Shown: positions 29,679 to 39,394 of the stretch, one piece after another
How positions within the stretch are numbered: position 1 is the first letter of the stretch
How the letters are laid out: every line of letters starts with the position of its first letter
From: Lactobacillus kalixensis DSM 16043
GTDB taxonomy: Bacteria; Bacillota; Bacilli; Lactobacillales; Lactobacillaceae
Assembly: GCF_001434335.1 (NCBI RefSeq)
Contig: NZ_AZFM01000011.1
Location: forward strand, 1-64,000
Reading direction: 5' to 3'
DNA length: 64,000 nt
Notes under the pieces: model-generated
Database searches by the model: none
What the model was told of the DNA's origin: nothing
Seen by the model: the letters and a program-made list of their open reading frames with translations, nothing else
Translations under genes and position numbers: made by a program

Positions 29679-29707
29679 TTGCAAAAAAAGTACTAATTCA
29701 TTATTCT
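29679..29707 (+). promoter_or_regulatory. Possible GNAT gene promoter
   Basis: TTGCAA (29679-29684), 17 nt, TATTCT (29702-29707); each hexamer matches four of six consensus bases. It lies directly after the RNA terminator. Confidence 0.4.
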
Positions 29708-29732
29708 AAATAAAGAAAAGGAGCCGAACAGA

Positions 29733-30299
29733 ATGATTAGAAAAGCAGAAAAATCAGATTTTCCATTTGTCTATCCAATCCTAAAGCAAATATTTGATGA
29801 AATGCAGATGGAAACTATTAATAAATTACCAGAATCTCAATTCTATGACTTAATGCGTTTAGGCTATATTTCAGAAGATTATCGCTATTCATATCGTAGA
29901 ATTTGGGTTGATGTTAATGATCAGGGTGAAGTATTAGGCATTTTAGATATGTACTCATACGATGACCAAAAGATTATTGACTTTGTGTTAAAAAATGCAT
30001 ATGCGAAGGTAGGCTTGCCGATTGATACAGTAATTTTCTCTGATCAAGAGGCTTGGCCACACGAATGGTATATTGACGCCATTGCAGTTCATCCAGATCA
30101 TTGGGGAGAAGGCGTAGCAAGTCGATTGATGGATACTGCAGTCGAGATTGCAAAAAAATATGGCTATTCAAAGATTAGTCTAAATGTTGATAAAGAAAAC
30201 CCTCGTGCGCAAAAATTGTATGAGCACAAGGGTTATAAGACTACAAATTCAATGACTATTGGAGATAGAACCTACGATCATATGGTTAAAGAAATTTAA
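29733..30299 (+). CDS. GNAT-family N-acetyltransferase
   Basis: 188-aa acetyltransferase with the GNAT core: beta4 IDAIAVHPDHWGEGVASRLMD, whose residues around HPDHWGEG form the acetyl-CoA pyrophosphate loop, then SLNVDKENPRAQKLYEHKGY, the RimI-like motif B. The substrate is unknown. AAAGGAG precedes the ATG. Its stop overlaps the stop of the convergent gene by a few bases, with no terminator between. Confidence 0.88.
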   Translation: MIRKAEKSDFPFVYPILKQIFDEMQMETINKLPESQFYDLMRLGYISEDYRYSYRRIWVDVNDQGEVLGILDMYSYDDQKIIDFVLKNAYAKVGLPIDTVIFSDQEAWPHEWYIDAIAVHPDHWGEGVASRLMDTAVEIAKKYGYSKISLNVDKENPRAQKLYEHKGYKTTNSMTIGDRTYDHMVKEI

Positions 30300-30817
30300 T
30301 TAGGATCTGTTGAGAATTTCTGTCCAATTGGTGGAAAAGTTGGTAGGCGCAGCGGTGTAACGTGCCATTGTGTAAATAGAATGGAAATTAATAAAATAAA
30401 AGGAATGTCTTCAGGCCGTGCTACATCACAAACTAAAGTGACACCAGTATTGCCCATAATTGTTTTGACACTTGCAACGTTCTTAACTCCAGAGCGGAAC
30501 TTGTAAGTGCCTTTTTTTATGCTTCCAGTAATCCAATAGTTTAATCTTGTTACATAAAAAAGATTGGTAAGTGGACTATTAACTTTTTTTACTCGAACCA
30601 AAGAATGATTAATTACATCGACTGTAAAAGAAGCAACAAGCCCGCCACCATCAGCAAATAACCGTCCAATTTCCTGATTGTCTCTATTGTAAAGATAAAG
30701 AGTATGATTAGGGTTATCTAGATTTCCTCGAATAATATATTGAATTTTTCCATTGGGACCAGTTACTGGAATTTGCCCGTAATTTTTTTCATTATTAAGT
30801 TGTAGTAAGAATTTCAT
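30296..30817 (-). CDS. LURP-one/tubby-C-like domain protein (tentative)
   Basis: 173-aa protein rich in beta strands, with phrases such as YIIRGNL, TLYLYNRDNQEIGRL, YWITGSIKKGTYKFRSG typical of phospholipid-scramblase/LURP-one-related folds. That assignment is by pattern only. A C-terminal hydrophobic stretch (IPFILLISILF) could touch the membrane. ATG 30817 is chosen because GAGGGG is spaced correctly; a GTG at 30826 overlapping the upstream HAD stop is the alternative. It is translationally linked behind the HAD gene. Confidence 0.6.
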   Translation of the reverse strand: MKFLLQLNNEKNYGQIPVTGPNGKIQYIIRGNLDNPNHTLYLYNRDNQEIGRLFADGGGLVASFTVDVINHSLVRVKKVNSPLTNLFYVTRLNYWITGSIKKGTYKFRSGVKNVASVKTIMGNTGVTLVCDVARPEDIPFILLISILFTQWHVTPLRLPTFPPIGQKFSTDPN

Positions 30818-30822
30818 GATTC

Positions 30823-31701
30823 TCACCCCTCGTGACGATTTTCAGCGATAAACTTATTTAAAATCTTTGCCACGCCATTCTCGTTATTAGTGGTTGTTTC
30901 AATATCAGCAATTTGTTTAATGGCGGAAACAGCATTTCCCATTGCCACACCCACTCCAGCATCTCGGATCATTGAGATGTCATTAAGATTGTCACCAATG
31001 GCAGCTGTTTCACTTATTTCGATTCCTTTTGCTTTTGCATAATCGAGTAGAGCAATCCCTTTTTGAGCTTTTTCAAAATTAATCTCGATATTATTAATTG
31101 AGCTTGAAGAAACAACTAGCCCACCCAACTTGTCGATAAAATCTTTGGTTTCTGTGAAAGCAGCAGGTCCGCGAGAATCAAAGACAATAATTTTCATTAT
31201 TTCTTCTGCAAAGTTATTATAAAAATCATCAAAACTATTAACTTGTGTGATATTCAAAATTGATTTACTGCTTGCAGTTGATGCAACAGCCTCTTTAAAA
31301 GTCATGCCAGGATTTAGATTAACCATTACATGAGCTACATTTGCAATTCTTTGTGATAGGTCTTGACTATAAACATGTTCAGCAGTCAAAATTTCGTAAT
31401 AAAAGCCTGCATTATTTAAATACGAAATTAATTTATTTGCTTTTTCCTGAGGTAACGGATGCTTAACGATTAGGTTGTTATTAACATCAAAAACAAGGGC
31501 ACCGTTTAAGTTGATGAAACCTGTCTGAATATTAGCATCCTTCAATAAAATTTTCGACTCTTTTGGAGCTCGGCCAGTAGCTACTAAAAACTCAATCCCA
31601 TTATTTTGCGCAGCAACTATAGCTTTTCTATTTTCCTCAGAAATTTCCATGTTGCTATTAAAGAGTGTGCCATCTAAATCACAAGCGACTAATTTAATCA
31701 T
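30823..31701 (-). CDS. Cof-type HAD phosphatase
   Basis: 292-aa HAD-superfamily hydrolase of the Cof/YcsE type. Motif I VACDLDGTLF with the nucleophile Asp, motif II VATGRAP, a C2-type cap, and motif IV AIGDNLNDISMI. Probably dephosphorylates sugar phosphates or flavin-type phosphates; the substrate is not predictable. Start set by GGGAGGAAACGC before ATG 31701. First gene of a two-gene unit with the LURP-one-like protein and divergent from ung. One of three Cof-type HAD genes in the window. Confidence 0.9.
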   Translation of the reverse strand: MIKLVACDLDGTLFNSNMEISEENRKAIVAAQNNGIEFLVATGRAPKESKILLKDANIQTGFINLNGALVFDVNNNLIVKHPLPQEKANKLISYLNNAGFYYEILTAEHVYSQDLSQRIANVAHVMVNLNPGMTFKEAVASTASSKSILNITQVNSFDDFYNNFAEEIMKIIVFDSRGPAAFTETKDFIDKLGGLVVSSSSINNIEINFEKAQKGIALLDYAKAKGIEISETAAIGDNLNDISMIRDAGVGVAMGNAVSAIKQIADIETTTNNENGVAKILNKFIAENRHEG

Positions 31702-31771
31702 GCGTTTCCTCCCATTAACGTTCATTTTTATGATAACATAAAGATAATTGAAAAAGGGGCTGTAAGTACTG

Positions 31772-32467
31772 ATGAAAGAGCTAATAGGTAATGATTGGGA
31801 TGGAATATTAGATCCTGTTTTTGCAAGTGAAGAATATCACCAATTGCATGACTTTTTAAAAGAAGAATATTCAACAAAACAGATTTATCCGGATATGTAC
31901 CATATTTTCACTGCTTTTAAGTTAACACCTTTTAATAAAACAAAAGTTGTAATCTTGGGACAAGATCCATATCACAATCCTGGTCAAGCAAATGGAATGA
32001 GCTTTTCCGTCATGCCAGGAACTAATCTGCCACCATCCTTAAAAAATATTTACAAAGAATTGTACGATGATGTTGGTGCAAGACCTGTCAATCACGGTTA
32101 TCTGAAGAGATGGGCAGACCAAGGAGTCCTTCTCTTGAATGCTGTTTTAACGGTCCCTTGTGGTCATGCTAATGGACATCAGGGAAAAGGCTGGGAAGCA
32201 GTAACAGATTCTGCGATTAAAGCTCTGAGCCAAAGAGGTAAAGTTGTTTTTATTTTGTGGGGTCGTTTTGCTCAAAAGAAGATTCCGCTTATTGATCAAA
32301 GCCGTAATTTTATTATTAAGTCCGCCCATCCAAGTCCATTTTCAGCAGACCGTGGATTTTTTGGGTCAAGACCGTTTTCAAAGTGTAATGAAGCATTAGA
32401 AAAATTTGGTGAAACTCCAATTGATTGGCAATTACCAGAAACGGTAACGAAAGATGATCTTGCATAG
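31772..32467 (+). CDS. ung: Uracil-DNA glycosylase
   Basis: Family 1 UDG that removes uracil from DNA. The catalytic water-activating motif [13 protein letters not shown] and the [13 protein letters not shown] leucine-loop region are intact. 231 aa is typical. AAAGGGG is about 12 nt before the ATG, a weak spacing. It is followed 30 nt later by pta in the same direction. Confidence 0.98.
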   Translation: MKELIGNDWDGILDPVFASEEYHQLHDFLKEEYSTKQIYPDMYHIFTAFKLTPFNKTKVVILGQDPYHNPGQANGMSFSVMPGTNLPPSLKNIYKELYDDVGARPVNHGYLKRWADQGVLLLNAVLTVPCGHANGHQGKGWEAVTDSAIKALSQRGKVVFILWGRFAQKKIPLIDQSRNFIIKSAHPSPFSADRGFFGSRPFSKCNEALEKFGETPIDWQLPETVTKDDLA

Positions 32468-32497
32468 ATTTTAAATGTTTATATGAGAGGAACTGTA

Positions 32498-33478
32498 ATG
32501 AAAGTATTTGATGTTTTAAAGAAAACTGCAATGAAAGAAAAAAAGACAATTGTTTTTCCTGAAGGAGAAGACAAGAGAATTCTTGAAGCTGCAACTCGAC
32601 TTGAAAATGAAGGGGTAGTATCAGCAATTTTACTTGGTAATATTGATAATATTAAGACTTTAGCTGAAAAGATGGATCTTGATATTAGTAAAGTAAAATT
32701 AATTGATCCAAAGGCATACCCTGATTTTGAAAGATTAGCTGAAGATTTGTACAAAATCCGTAAAGACAAGAATACTTTTGAACAAGTAAAGGAAATGCTC
32801 TGTCAAGAGACATTCTTTGGTACGATGCTTGTTTATGAAAAAATCGCTGATGGTATGGTTTCAGGTGCTGCGCATTCAACTGCAGATACTGTTCGTCCAG
32901 CTTTGCAAATTGTTAAGACAGCTAAGGGTATGCACAGAGTATCAAGTTCTTTCATTATGGAACGTGGTGATGAAAAGTATATTTTCGCAGATTGTGCAAT
33001 TAACATCGATCCTGATGCTGAAACTTTAACAGAAATAGCTTATCAATCTGCTCAAACTGCTAAAGCGGTTGGAATTGATCCTAAAATTGCATTCCTTAGC
33101 TTTTCAACTAAAGGTTCAGCTAAAGGTGAAATGATTGATAAAGTTGTTGAAGCAACTAAATTATTTAATAAGAAATACCCAGAAATTCCAGCTGATGGTG
33201 AGCTTCAGTTTGATGCTGCGTTTGTTCCAAGTATTGGTGAAGCTAAGGCTCCTGGTTCTAAAGTTGCAGGTCATGCAAATGTCTTTATTTTCCCAGAATT
33301 ACAATCAGGAAATATTGGCTACAAGATTGCTCAAAGATTAGGTAACTTTTCTGCTGTTGGTCCAATTCTTCAAGGACTCGCTGAACCAATCAACGATCTT
33401 TCAAGAGGTTGCAGCACACAAGATGTCTATGACTTAGCAATCGTAACCGCAGCACAAGCGACAAGGGATGACAAATAA
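32498..33478 (+). CDS. pta: Phosphate acetyltransferase
   Basis: Converts acetyl-CoA and phosphate to acetyl phosphate, feeding acetate/ATP formation. The 326-aa single-domain form has VFPEGEDKRILEAA, MVSGAAHSTADTVRPALQ, the GSAKGEMIDKV motif and the NVFIFPELQSGNIGYK motif. ATG 32498 follows AGAGGAA; the in-frame ATG 15 nt upstream lies before the ribosome site and was rejected. Its stop overlaps the tsaE start by 1 nt. Confidence 0.97.
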   Translation: MKVFDVLKKTAMKEKKTIVFPEGEDKRILEAATRLENEGVVSAILLGNIDNIKTLAEKMDLDISKVKLIDPKAYPDFERLAEDLYKIRKDKNTFEQVKEMLCQETFFGTMLVYEKIADGMVSGAAHSTADTVRPALQIVKTAKGMHRVSSSFIMERGDEKYIFADCAINIDPDAETLTEIAYQSAQTAKAVGIDPKIAFLSFSTKGSAKGEMIDKVVEATKLFNKKYPEIPADGELQFDAAFVPSIGEAKAPGSKVAGHANVFIFPELQSGNIGYKIAQRLGNFSAVGPILQGLAEPINDLSRGCSTQDVYDLAIVTAAQATRDDK

Positions 33479-33954
33479 TGAAACTTGAGATTAATTCTTC
33501 TGAAGAGATGCAGAATTTAGGTGCGACAATTGCCAAAACAGCTCAACCTAATGATCTCCTTTTGCTTACAGGTGATTTAGGCGCTGGTAAAACGACAATG
33601 ACGCAAGGAATAGGTCGTGCACTTGGAGTTAGAAGACCAGTTAAAAGCCCAACTTTTACTATTGTGCGTGAATATCGTGAAGCAAAAATTCCCCTTTTTC
33701 ATATGGACTTTTATCGTTTAGAAAATGATGACTTGTCTTCAATCGATTTGAATGCTTACTTACATGAAGATGGACTTGTAGTGATGGAATGGCCACAAGT
33801 AATTATGACTGAACTACCTGATGAATATTTACAATTGAATATTAAACGGGTAGACGATAGTTGGAACTCAACTAAGCGTGAAGTCGAAATTCAAGCAAAA
33901 GGTAAACGCAATGAAGATTGGGAAAATGATATTTTAACTAAATTTAAAGCTTAA
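33478..33954 (+). CDS. tsaE: tRNA threonylcarbamoyladenosine biosynthesis ATPase TsaE
   Basis: Essential ATPase of the t6A37 tRNA-modification complex (with TsaB, TsaD). It has Walker A TGDLGAGKTTMTQGIG, KSPTFTIVREY and HMDFYRLE, the family signatures. The 158-aa length is normal. TAATG overlap with pta implies coupled translation, a common pta-tsaE pairing in Lactobacillales. Confidence 0.96.
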   Translation: MKLEINSSEEMQNLGATIAKTAQPNDLLLLTGDLGAGKTTMTQGIGRALGVRRPVKSPTFTIVREYREAKIPLFHMDFYRLENDDLSSIDLNAYLHEDGLVVMEWPQVIMTELPDEYLQLNIKRVDDSWNSTKREVEIQAKGKRNEDWENDILTKFKA

Positions 33955-33991
33955 AAATAAGATCTGGTCATATAAAGCCAGATCTTATTTT
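33955..33991. terminator. Bidirectional terminator between tsaE and exonuclease gene
   Basis: AAATAAGATCTGG (33955-33967) pairs perfectly with CCAGATCTTATTT (33978-33990), suited to both convergent genes. Confidence 0.9.
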
Positions 33992-34523
33992 AGATTTGAT
34001 AAATCATATTTTTAATTAATTCATCACCAAACTGTTTATTTTGTTCAATCAAAATTCCAGCGCATGCCTCACTGTCACTTAAAGCGTTGTGGTGGTGCCA
34101 AAGTTCTACTTGCAAGGCATCTGAAACGGTATCAAGTTTATGATTTGGTAAATCAGGTTCGAATTTTTTGCTAGTTTGTAAAGTATCAATTACCAAATAA
34201 TGTGGTTCAGGGATACTATAGCGAGCAAGAGACTGCTTCATTACGTTTGTATCAAAGCGAGCATTGTGGGCAGCTACAAGCATTCCCGGTTGATATAAAT
34301 CTTGGATATGAGGCCATACTTCAGCCATTGTTGGTGCGTCTTTAACGTCATCAGCTGTAATTTGGTGTACTTTAATATTTTGTGCATCAAAGGGCATCTG
34401 CGGATTGATCACAGTATAAAAACGATCAACAATTTCATTATTTCTAACCATCACTAGTGCAAGTGAACAAGCACTTTCTGGATAATGATTAGCAGTTTCG
34501 AAGTCCATTGCGATAAAGTTCAT
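33990..34523 (-). CDS. DEDDh 3'-5' exonuclease (DNA polymerase III epsilon-like)
   Basis: 177-aa stand-alone DnaQ-like exonuclease. Exo I motif is MDFETAN, Exo II HNARFDTNV, and Exo III HNALSDSEA, giving the DEDDh set. The role may be proofreading in trans, repair or RNA trimming; the sequence does not decide. AAGGAG precedes the ATG. It is divergent from murB and ends in the shared terminator. Confidence 0.92.
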   Translation of the reverse strand: MNFIAMDFETANHYPESACSLALVMVRNNEIVDRFYTVINPQMPFDAQNIKVHQITADDVKDAPTMAEVWPHIQDLYQPGMLVAAHNARFDTNVMKQSLARYSIPEPHYLVIDTLQTSKKFEPDLPNHKLDTVSDALQVELWHHHNALSDSEACAGILIEQNKQFGDELIKNMIYQI

Positions 34524-34623
34524 TTTTTCTCCTTAATAAAAACAAATTCAGTATAACATATGGTGAAGCAGAAAGCTTAATGCGGTAAAATAAGAACAAC
34601 AGATTACGAGAGGAGCTAAAATA

Positions 34624-35517
34624 GTGAAGTTGCTTGATTTAAAGAAAAAAGGAATTAATATACAGGAACATATTCCTCTGAGTAGATATACTTTTACAAA
34701 AACAGGTGGAGAGGCTGAATATCTAGCTTTTCCTAAAAATTTACAGGAATTAGAAGAACTACTTCAAGCAACCCGTGAAGAAAAGATGCCACTAACGGTC
34801 ATCGGTAATGCTTCAAACTTGATTATTCGTGACGGTGGAATTGACGGTCTAGTTATTATTTTAACCGATATGAATAAGATTAAAGTAGAAAAGAATCGTG
34901 TAATCGCCGAAGCTGGTGCCAAGATAGTTGATACTGCTTTTACTGCTGCAAATAATGGATTAAGCGGGATGGAATTCGCTGCAGGAATTCCAGGCAGTGT
35001 AGGTGGAGGCGTATTTATGAACGCTGGAGCTTATGGAGGCGAAACCTGCGAAGTAGTTGAAAGTGTCAAGATTCTCACAAAAGACGGTGAATTGAAGTCT
35101 TATTCAAATGAAGAAATGGAATTTTCATATCGTCATTCCAAAATTCAAGAAACTGGAGATATTGTTGTTGAATCAACTTTTAAATTAAAGCGAGGAAACA
35201 AGCACCAAATTCTTGACCAAATGCATTATTTAAACGCCTTACGCCGCTTTAAACAACCGCTTGAGTATCCATCCTGTGGTAGTGTTTTTAAGCGCCCAAA
35301 GGGACATTTTGTTGGCCCAATGATCATTAAGGCTGGTCTTCAAGGTAAGCAAATCGGTGGAGCACAAGATTCAACTAAACATGCTGGTTTCATTGTTAAT
35401 AAAGGTGGAGCAACCGCGACAGATTACTTAGATTTGATCCATTATATTCAAAAGGTAATCAAAGAAAAATACGACATTAATTTACATACCGAAGTAAGAA
35501 TTATCGGTAAAAAATAG
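34624..35517 (+). CDS. murB: UDP-N-acetylenolpyruvoylglucosamine reductase
   Basis: FAD enzyme completing UDP-MurNAc synthesis for peptidoglycan. FAD-binding PCMH domain motifs VIGNASNLIIRDGG and GMEFAAGIPGSVGGGVFMNAGAYGGE are clear. The C-terminal RRFKQPLEYPSCGSVFKRP gives the catalytic serine loop, and HTEVRIIG the catalytic glutamate. Length 297 aa. GTG start after GAGAGGAG. It lies directly upstream of potABCD, an arrangement shared by many Firmicutes. Confidence 0.97.
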   Translation: MKLLDLKKKGINIQEHIPLSRYTFTKTGGEAEYLAFPKNLQELEELLQATREEKMPLTVIGNASNLIIRDGGIDGLVIILTDMNKIKVEKNRVIAEAGAKIVDTAFTAANNGLSGMEFAAGIPGSVGGGVFMNAGAYGGETCEVVESVKILTKDGELKSYSNEEMEFSYRHSKIQETGDIVVESTFKLKRGNKHQILDQMHYLNALRRFKQPLEYPSCGSVFKRPKGHFVGPMIIKAGLQGKQIGGAQDSTKHAGFIVNKGGATATDYLDLIHYIQKVIKEKYDINLHTEVRIIGKK

Positions 35518-35522
35518 TAGGC

Positions 35523-35553
35523 GGGCTACAGGTTTGAAGCTTGTAGCTCTTTT
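35523..35553 (+). terminator. Weak terminator/attenuator between murB and potA
   Basis: GGGCTACAG (35523-35531) pairs with CTTGTAGCTC over about 9 bp with wobbles, followed by only four T. It may partly separate murB from potABCD. Confidence 0.45.
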
Positions 35554-35568
35554 AGTGTGGGTGAAAAA

Positions 35569-36666
35569 ATGGACATCATTCAACTTAAAAATGTAACTAA
35601 GCGTTATGATGACGGTTTTGTAGCGCTAAAAAATATCAATTTAACAATCGAATCGGGAAAATTTTATTCATTACTCGGTCCAAGTGGTTCAGGAAAATCT
35701 ACAATTTTGAGAATTATTGCTGGCTTTAGTAATCCAACTGAAGGGCAAGTGTATTTTGATGGAAAAGATATCACAGAGCTAGATCCTGCAAAGCGACAAA
35801 TTAATACTGTTTTTCAAAATTATGCTTTATTTCCACATTTAAACGTATTTGAAAATGTGGCTTTTGGTCTGAAAATTAAAAAGAGATCAATAAAAGATAT
35901 CAAAGTTGCTGTTAAGGATGCTCTTCATATGGTGCGATTAGATGGCTTTGCTAATCGTGAAATTTCAGAACTTAGTGGTGGGCAGCAGCAGCGAGTAGCA
36001 ATTGCTAGAGCGATTGTTAATGAACCAAAAGTATTGCTATTAGATGAATCGCTTTCCGCTTTAGATAAGCGTTTACGTAAGGAAATGCAATTTGAACTAC
36101 GTGCAATTCAAAAAAAGCTGGGAATTACTTTTATTTTTGTTACTCATGATCAAGAAGAAGCCCTTTCAATGAGTGATGAAATTTTTGTTTTAAATGATGG
36201 CAAAATTCAACAAAGTGGGTCACCTGTTAATATTTATGATGAACCCATTAATGATTTCGTTGCAAGATTTATTGGAGATTCGAATATCTTGCCTGGAAGA
36301 ATGATTAAGGATTTTGAAGTTGAATTTGCTAATAAGCATTTTCAATGTGCCGATGCAGGGATGAAGGAAAACGAAAAAGTTGAAATCGTCATTCGTCCTG
36401 AAGATTTAGATATTGTTGTTCCAGAAAAAGGAAAATTAGTTGTTACTGCTCAAACCCAATTATTTTTAGGAGATCACTTTGAAATTAAGGCACTTGATGC
36501 AGATGAAAATGAATGGTTAATTCATTCCACTAATGCTTGTAAATTAAATGAACGTATTGGCTTGTTTTTTGATCCTGAAGATATTCATGTTATGCGTTTA
36601 CACGAAAGCCAGGCCGATTTTGATGCTCGTTTAGATAGTTATGAAGAGGATAGAGAGAATGATTAA
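35569..36666 (+). CDS. potA: Spermidine/putrescine ABC transporter ATPase
   Basis: ATP-binding subunit of the polyamine importer PotABCD. Walker [11 protein letters not shown] (about 38), [15 protein letters not shown] signature, [15 protein letters not shown] Walker B and [13 protein letters not shown] switch histidine, then a C-terminal TOBE-like regulatory domain. ATG 35569 is preferred with GGGTGA upstream; GTG 35557 is an in-frame alternative. Overlaps potB by 8 nt. Length 365 aa is typical. Confidence 0.96.
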   Translation: MDIIQLKNVTKRYDDGFVALKNINLTIESGKFYSLLGPSGSGKSTILRIIAGFSNPTEGQVYFDGKDITELDPAKRQINTVFQNYALFPHLNVFENVAFGLKIKKRSIKDIKVAVKDALHMVRLDGFANREISELSGGQQQRVAIARAIVNEPKVLLLDESLSALDKRLRKEMQFELRAIQKKLGITFIFVTHDQEEALSMSDEIFVLNDGKIQQSGSPVNIYDEPINDFVARFIGDSNILPGRMIKDFEVEFANKHFQCADAGMKENEKVEIVIRPEDLDIVVPEKGKLVVTAQTQLFLGDHFEIKALDADENEWLIHSTNACKLNERIGLFFDPEDIHVMRLHESQADFDARLDSYEEDREND

Positions 36667-37477
36667 TAAAAAAACACGTACCTTTTTTATGATTCCATAT
36701 CTTCTATGGATTTTTCTATTCGTTATTTTACCGATTCTATTGATTCTTTGGTATTCATTAACTGATAGTAGCCATCATTTTACCCTTGATAATTTTGCTC
36801 TTTTCTTTCGGAATGGCACTTTTCTAAGGATGATGTTAAATTCATTCTGGTATGCTTTTGTAATTACCTTAATTACGCTACTTATTTCGTATCCTGCTGC
36901 TTACTTCTTGACCAAGACAAAAAATCAGCAATTTTGGTTATTATTGATCATTTTACCGACCTGGATCAATTTATTGCTAAAAGCTTATGCTTTTATTGGA
37001 ATATTGGGTAGCAGTGGTTTAATCAACAAATTTTTGCATTTATTTGGGTTAGGACCGGTTAATATCTTGTTTACTGATTTTGCCTTTATCTTTGTAGCAA
37101 CATATATTGAAATTCCCTTTATGATTTTGCCAATTTATAATGCAATTAGAGAAGTTAATCCTGCAATAATTCAAGCTTCAGAGGACTTAGGAGCAAATAA
37201 ATGGCAAACTTTTAAATATGTCTTGTGGCCATTATCAAGACCAGGAGTTGAAAGTGGCGTTCAAGCAATTTTTATTCCTTCTTTGTCACTATTCATGCTA
37301 ACTAGATTGATCGGTGGTAATAGGGTAATTACTTTAGGAACTGCTATTGAAGAATACTTCATGACAACAATGAATTGGAATATGGGGGCAACTATTGGCG
37401 TTGTTTTAATTGTTTTGATGGTGATCGTCATGTTGATTACCGGTAAAAAGCCAAATAGAAAGAAGGTTCAACTATGA
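36659..37477 (+). CDS. potB: Spermidine/putrescine ABC transporter permease PotB
   Basis: Membrane permease with about six helices and the EAA loop [20 protein letters not shown] that contacts PotA. Length 272 aa. ATG 36659 overlaps the potA end with GAGGATAGAG upstream; an ATG 18 nt earlier is in frame but lies before the ribosome site. The stop overlaps potC as ATGA. Confidence 0.95.
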   Translation: MINKKTRTFFMIPYLLWIFLFVILPILLILWYSLTDSSHHFTLDNFALFFRNGTFLRMMLNSFWYAFVITLITLLISYPAAYFLTKTKNQQFWLLLIILPTWINLLLKAYAFIGILGSSGLINKFLHLFGLGPVNILFTDFAFIFVATYIEIPFMILPIYNAIREVNPAIIQASEDLGANKWQTFKYVLWPLSRPGVESGVQAIFIPSLSLFMLTRLIGGNRVITLGTAIEEYFMTTMNWNMGATIGVVLIVLMVIVMLITGKKPNRKKVQL

Positions 37478-38280
37478 AAAAATCTATTGGTAGAATCTAT
37501 TTAGCTTTGGTATTGGTAATTCTTTATGTGCCCATTTTCTATTTGATATATTTTTCATTTTCAAGTGGGAAAAATATGAATAAATTTCAACATTTTACTT
37601 GGGCTCACTATCAAACTTTATTTCAGGATAATCGACTACTTGCAATTTTTTTAGAAACAATCTTACTTGCACTTTTATCGAGTTTGATTGCAACAATCAT
37701 TGGCGCCTTTGGTGCAATTGCAATTAGTAATGTAAAGAAAAAAACAAGCCAAAATACTTTGCTATCATTGAATAATGTTTTAATGGTTTCACCAGATGTC
37801 ATTATTGGGGCAAGTTTTTTGATTTTTTTTACAGCGCTTGGAATGGGCTTGAATTTTTATTCAGTTTTACTTAGTCATATTGCTTTTTCAATTCCGATTG
37901 TTGTTTTGATGGTTTTACCGCGTTTAAAAGAAATGGATTATTCTTTAATTGATGCCGCAAGAGATCTAGGAGCTAATAATTATCAGGTTTTTAGTAATGT
38001 AATAATTCCGGCAATTTTACCAGGAATTCTATCTGGCTTTTTCATGGCGTTAACATATTCACTTGACGATTTTGCTGTAACTTTTTTTGTTACTGGTAAT
38101 GGTTTTTCTACATTGTCTGTTGAAATTTATTCTCGTGCCAGACAAGGGATTGATTTGGAGATCAATGCACTAAGTACAGTAATGTTCTTGTTTGTTTTGG
38201 TATTGGTAATCATCTATTATTTCATTACTTCTCGAAAAGGTCGTAAGAATAGAAAGATGGTAGGAGGGATGATTAAATGA
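37474..38280 (+). CDS. potC: Spermidine/putrescine ABC transporter permease PotC
   Basis: Second permease of the polyamine importer, 268 aa, about six helices. The EAA loop is AARDLGANNYQVFSNVIIPA. The SLDDFAVTFFVTG segment is characteristic of PotC. ATGA overlaps at both ends show tight translational coupling within potABCD. Confidence 0.95.
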   Translation: MKKSIGRIYLALVLVILYVPIFYLIYFSFSSGKNMNKFQHFTWAHYQTLFQDNRLLAIFLETILLALLSSLIATIIGAFGAIAISNVKKKTSQNTLLSLNNVLMVSPDVIIGASFLIFFTALGMGLNFYSVLLSHIAFSIPIVVLMVLPRLKEMDYSLIDAARDLGANNYQVFSNVIIPAILPGILSGFFMALTYSLDDFAVTFFVTGNGFSTLSVEIYSRARQGIDLEINALSTVMFLFVLVLVIIYYFITSRKGRKNRKMVGGMIK

Positions 38281-39350
38281 AAAAAGTGTTTTGGTCAATC
38301 CTTGCTATTATTTTATCATGTTTAGCCCTAGGTTCTGGCGCATATCGATTGCAAAAGCCATCAGATGAAACAAAAAAAGAAAGTCTGATTATTTATAATT
38401 GGGGAGATTATCTTGATCCAAAATTAATTAGTAAATTTGAAAAACAAACTGGTTACCATGTTGTTTATGAAACGTTCGATTCTAATGAAGCGATGTTTAC
38501 TAAGATTAAGCAAGGTGGAACTGCTTATGATATTACTTTTCCGTCTGAATATATGGTTTCAAAAATGCGTAAGGCAAATTTACTAGAAAAATTAGATCTA
38601 AAGAAAATTCCAAATTTAAATAATATCGGACCATATTTTTTACATAAATCTTTTGATCGCAATAATTCTTATTCTGTTCCATATTTTTGGGGAACTTTGG
38701 GAATTGTTTATAATGATAAATTTGTCAAAAAGGGCAGCATTACAACTTGGGATGATCTCTGGAAAAAGAAATATCACCATCAGATTTTGCTAGTAGATTC
38801 AGCAAGAGATGCGATGGGAATGGCACTTGCATCTTTAGGGTATTCGATGAATACCACAAGTTCTCTACAGTTAAAATTAGCCCAAACTAAATTGGAAAAC
38901 TTAGGACCAAATATTAAAGCAATTATTGCAGATGAAATGCGGATGTACTTAGTCCAAAATGAAGCAGCAATTGGTGTTACTTGGTCTGGTGAAGCTCATG
39001 AAATGATGGAAGATAATCCGCATTTACATTATGTAGTTCCATCTCAGGGATCCAATTTATGGTTTGATAATTTTGTCATTCCTAAGACTGCGAAAAATAA
39101 AAGTGCAGCCTACAAATTCATTAACTTTATGCTGCAACCTCAAAATGCAGCCCAAAATGCAGAATATGTTGGCTACGCAACGCCAAATATTGCGGCGCAG
39201 AAGCTATTACCTAAGAAGATTCGCGATGATCGTCAATTTTATCCAGATGAAAAAACGTTGAAACATCTACAGGTTTACCGCGATTTAGGAAATAAAGTAA
39301 CACAGGAATATAACGATTTATTCTTAGAGTTTAAAATGTATGCACGATAA
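38277..39350 (+). CDS. potD: Spermidine/putrescine-binding protein PotD
   Basis: Extracellular solute-binding subunit, 357 aa. An N-terminal hydrophobic segment is followed by the mature start ESLIIYNWGDYLDPKLI, typical of PotD, with VPYFWGTLGIVYND and VPSQGSNLWFDNFVIP ligand-site stretches. The signal region has a cysteine in IILSCLALGSG, an atypical lipobox with Leu at -2, so lipid anchoring is likely but not certain. AGGAGGGATG precedes the start. Last gene of the pot operon. Confidence 0.95.
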   Translation: MKKVFWSILAIILSCLALGSGAYRLQKPSDETKKESLIIYNWGDYLDPKLISKFEKQTGYHVVYETFDSNEAMFTKIKQGGTAYDITFPSEYMVSKMRKANLLEKLDLKKIPNLNNIGPYFLHKSFDRNNSYSVPYFWGTLGIVYNDKFVKKGSITTWDDLWKKKYHHQILLVDSARDAMGMALASLGYSMNTTSSLQLKLAQTKLENLGPNIKAIIADEMRMYLVQNEAAIGVTWSGEAHEMMEDNPHLHYVVPSQGSNLWFDNFVIPKTAKNKSAAYKFINFMLQPQNAAQNAEYVGYATPNIAAQKLLPKKIRDDRQFYPDEKTLKHLQVYRDLGNKVTQEYNDLFLEFKMYAR

Positions 39351-39394
39351 AATGCTAATTGGTTATAATTAAAAGGTAATAGAAAGGAGTAACA

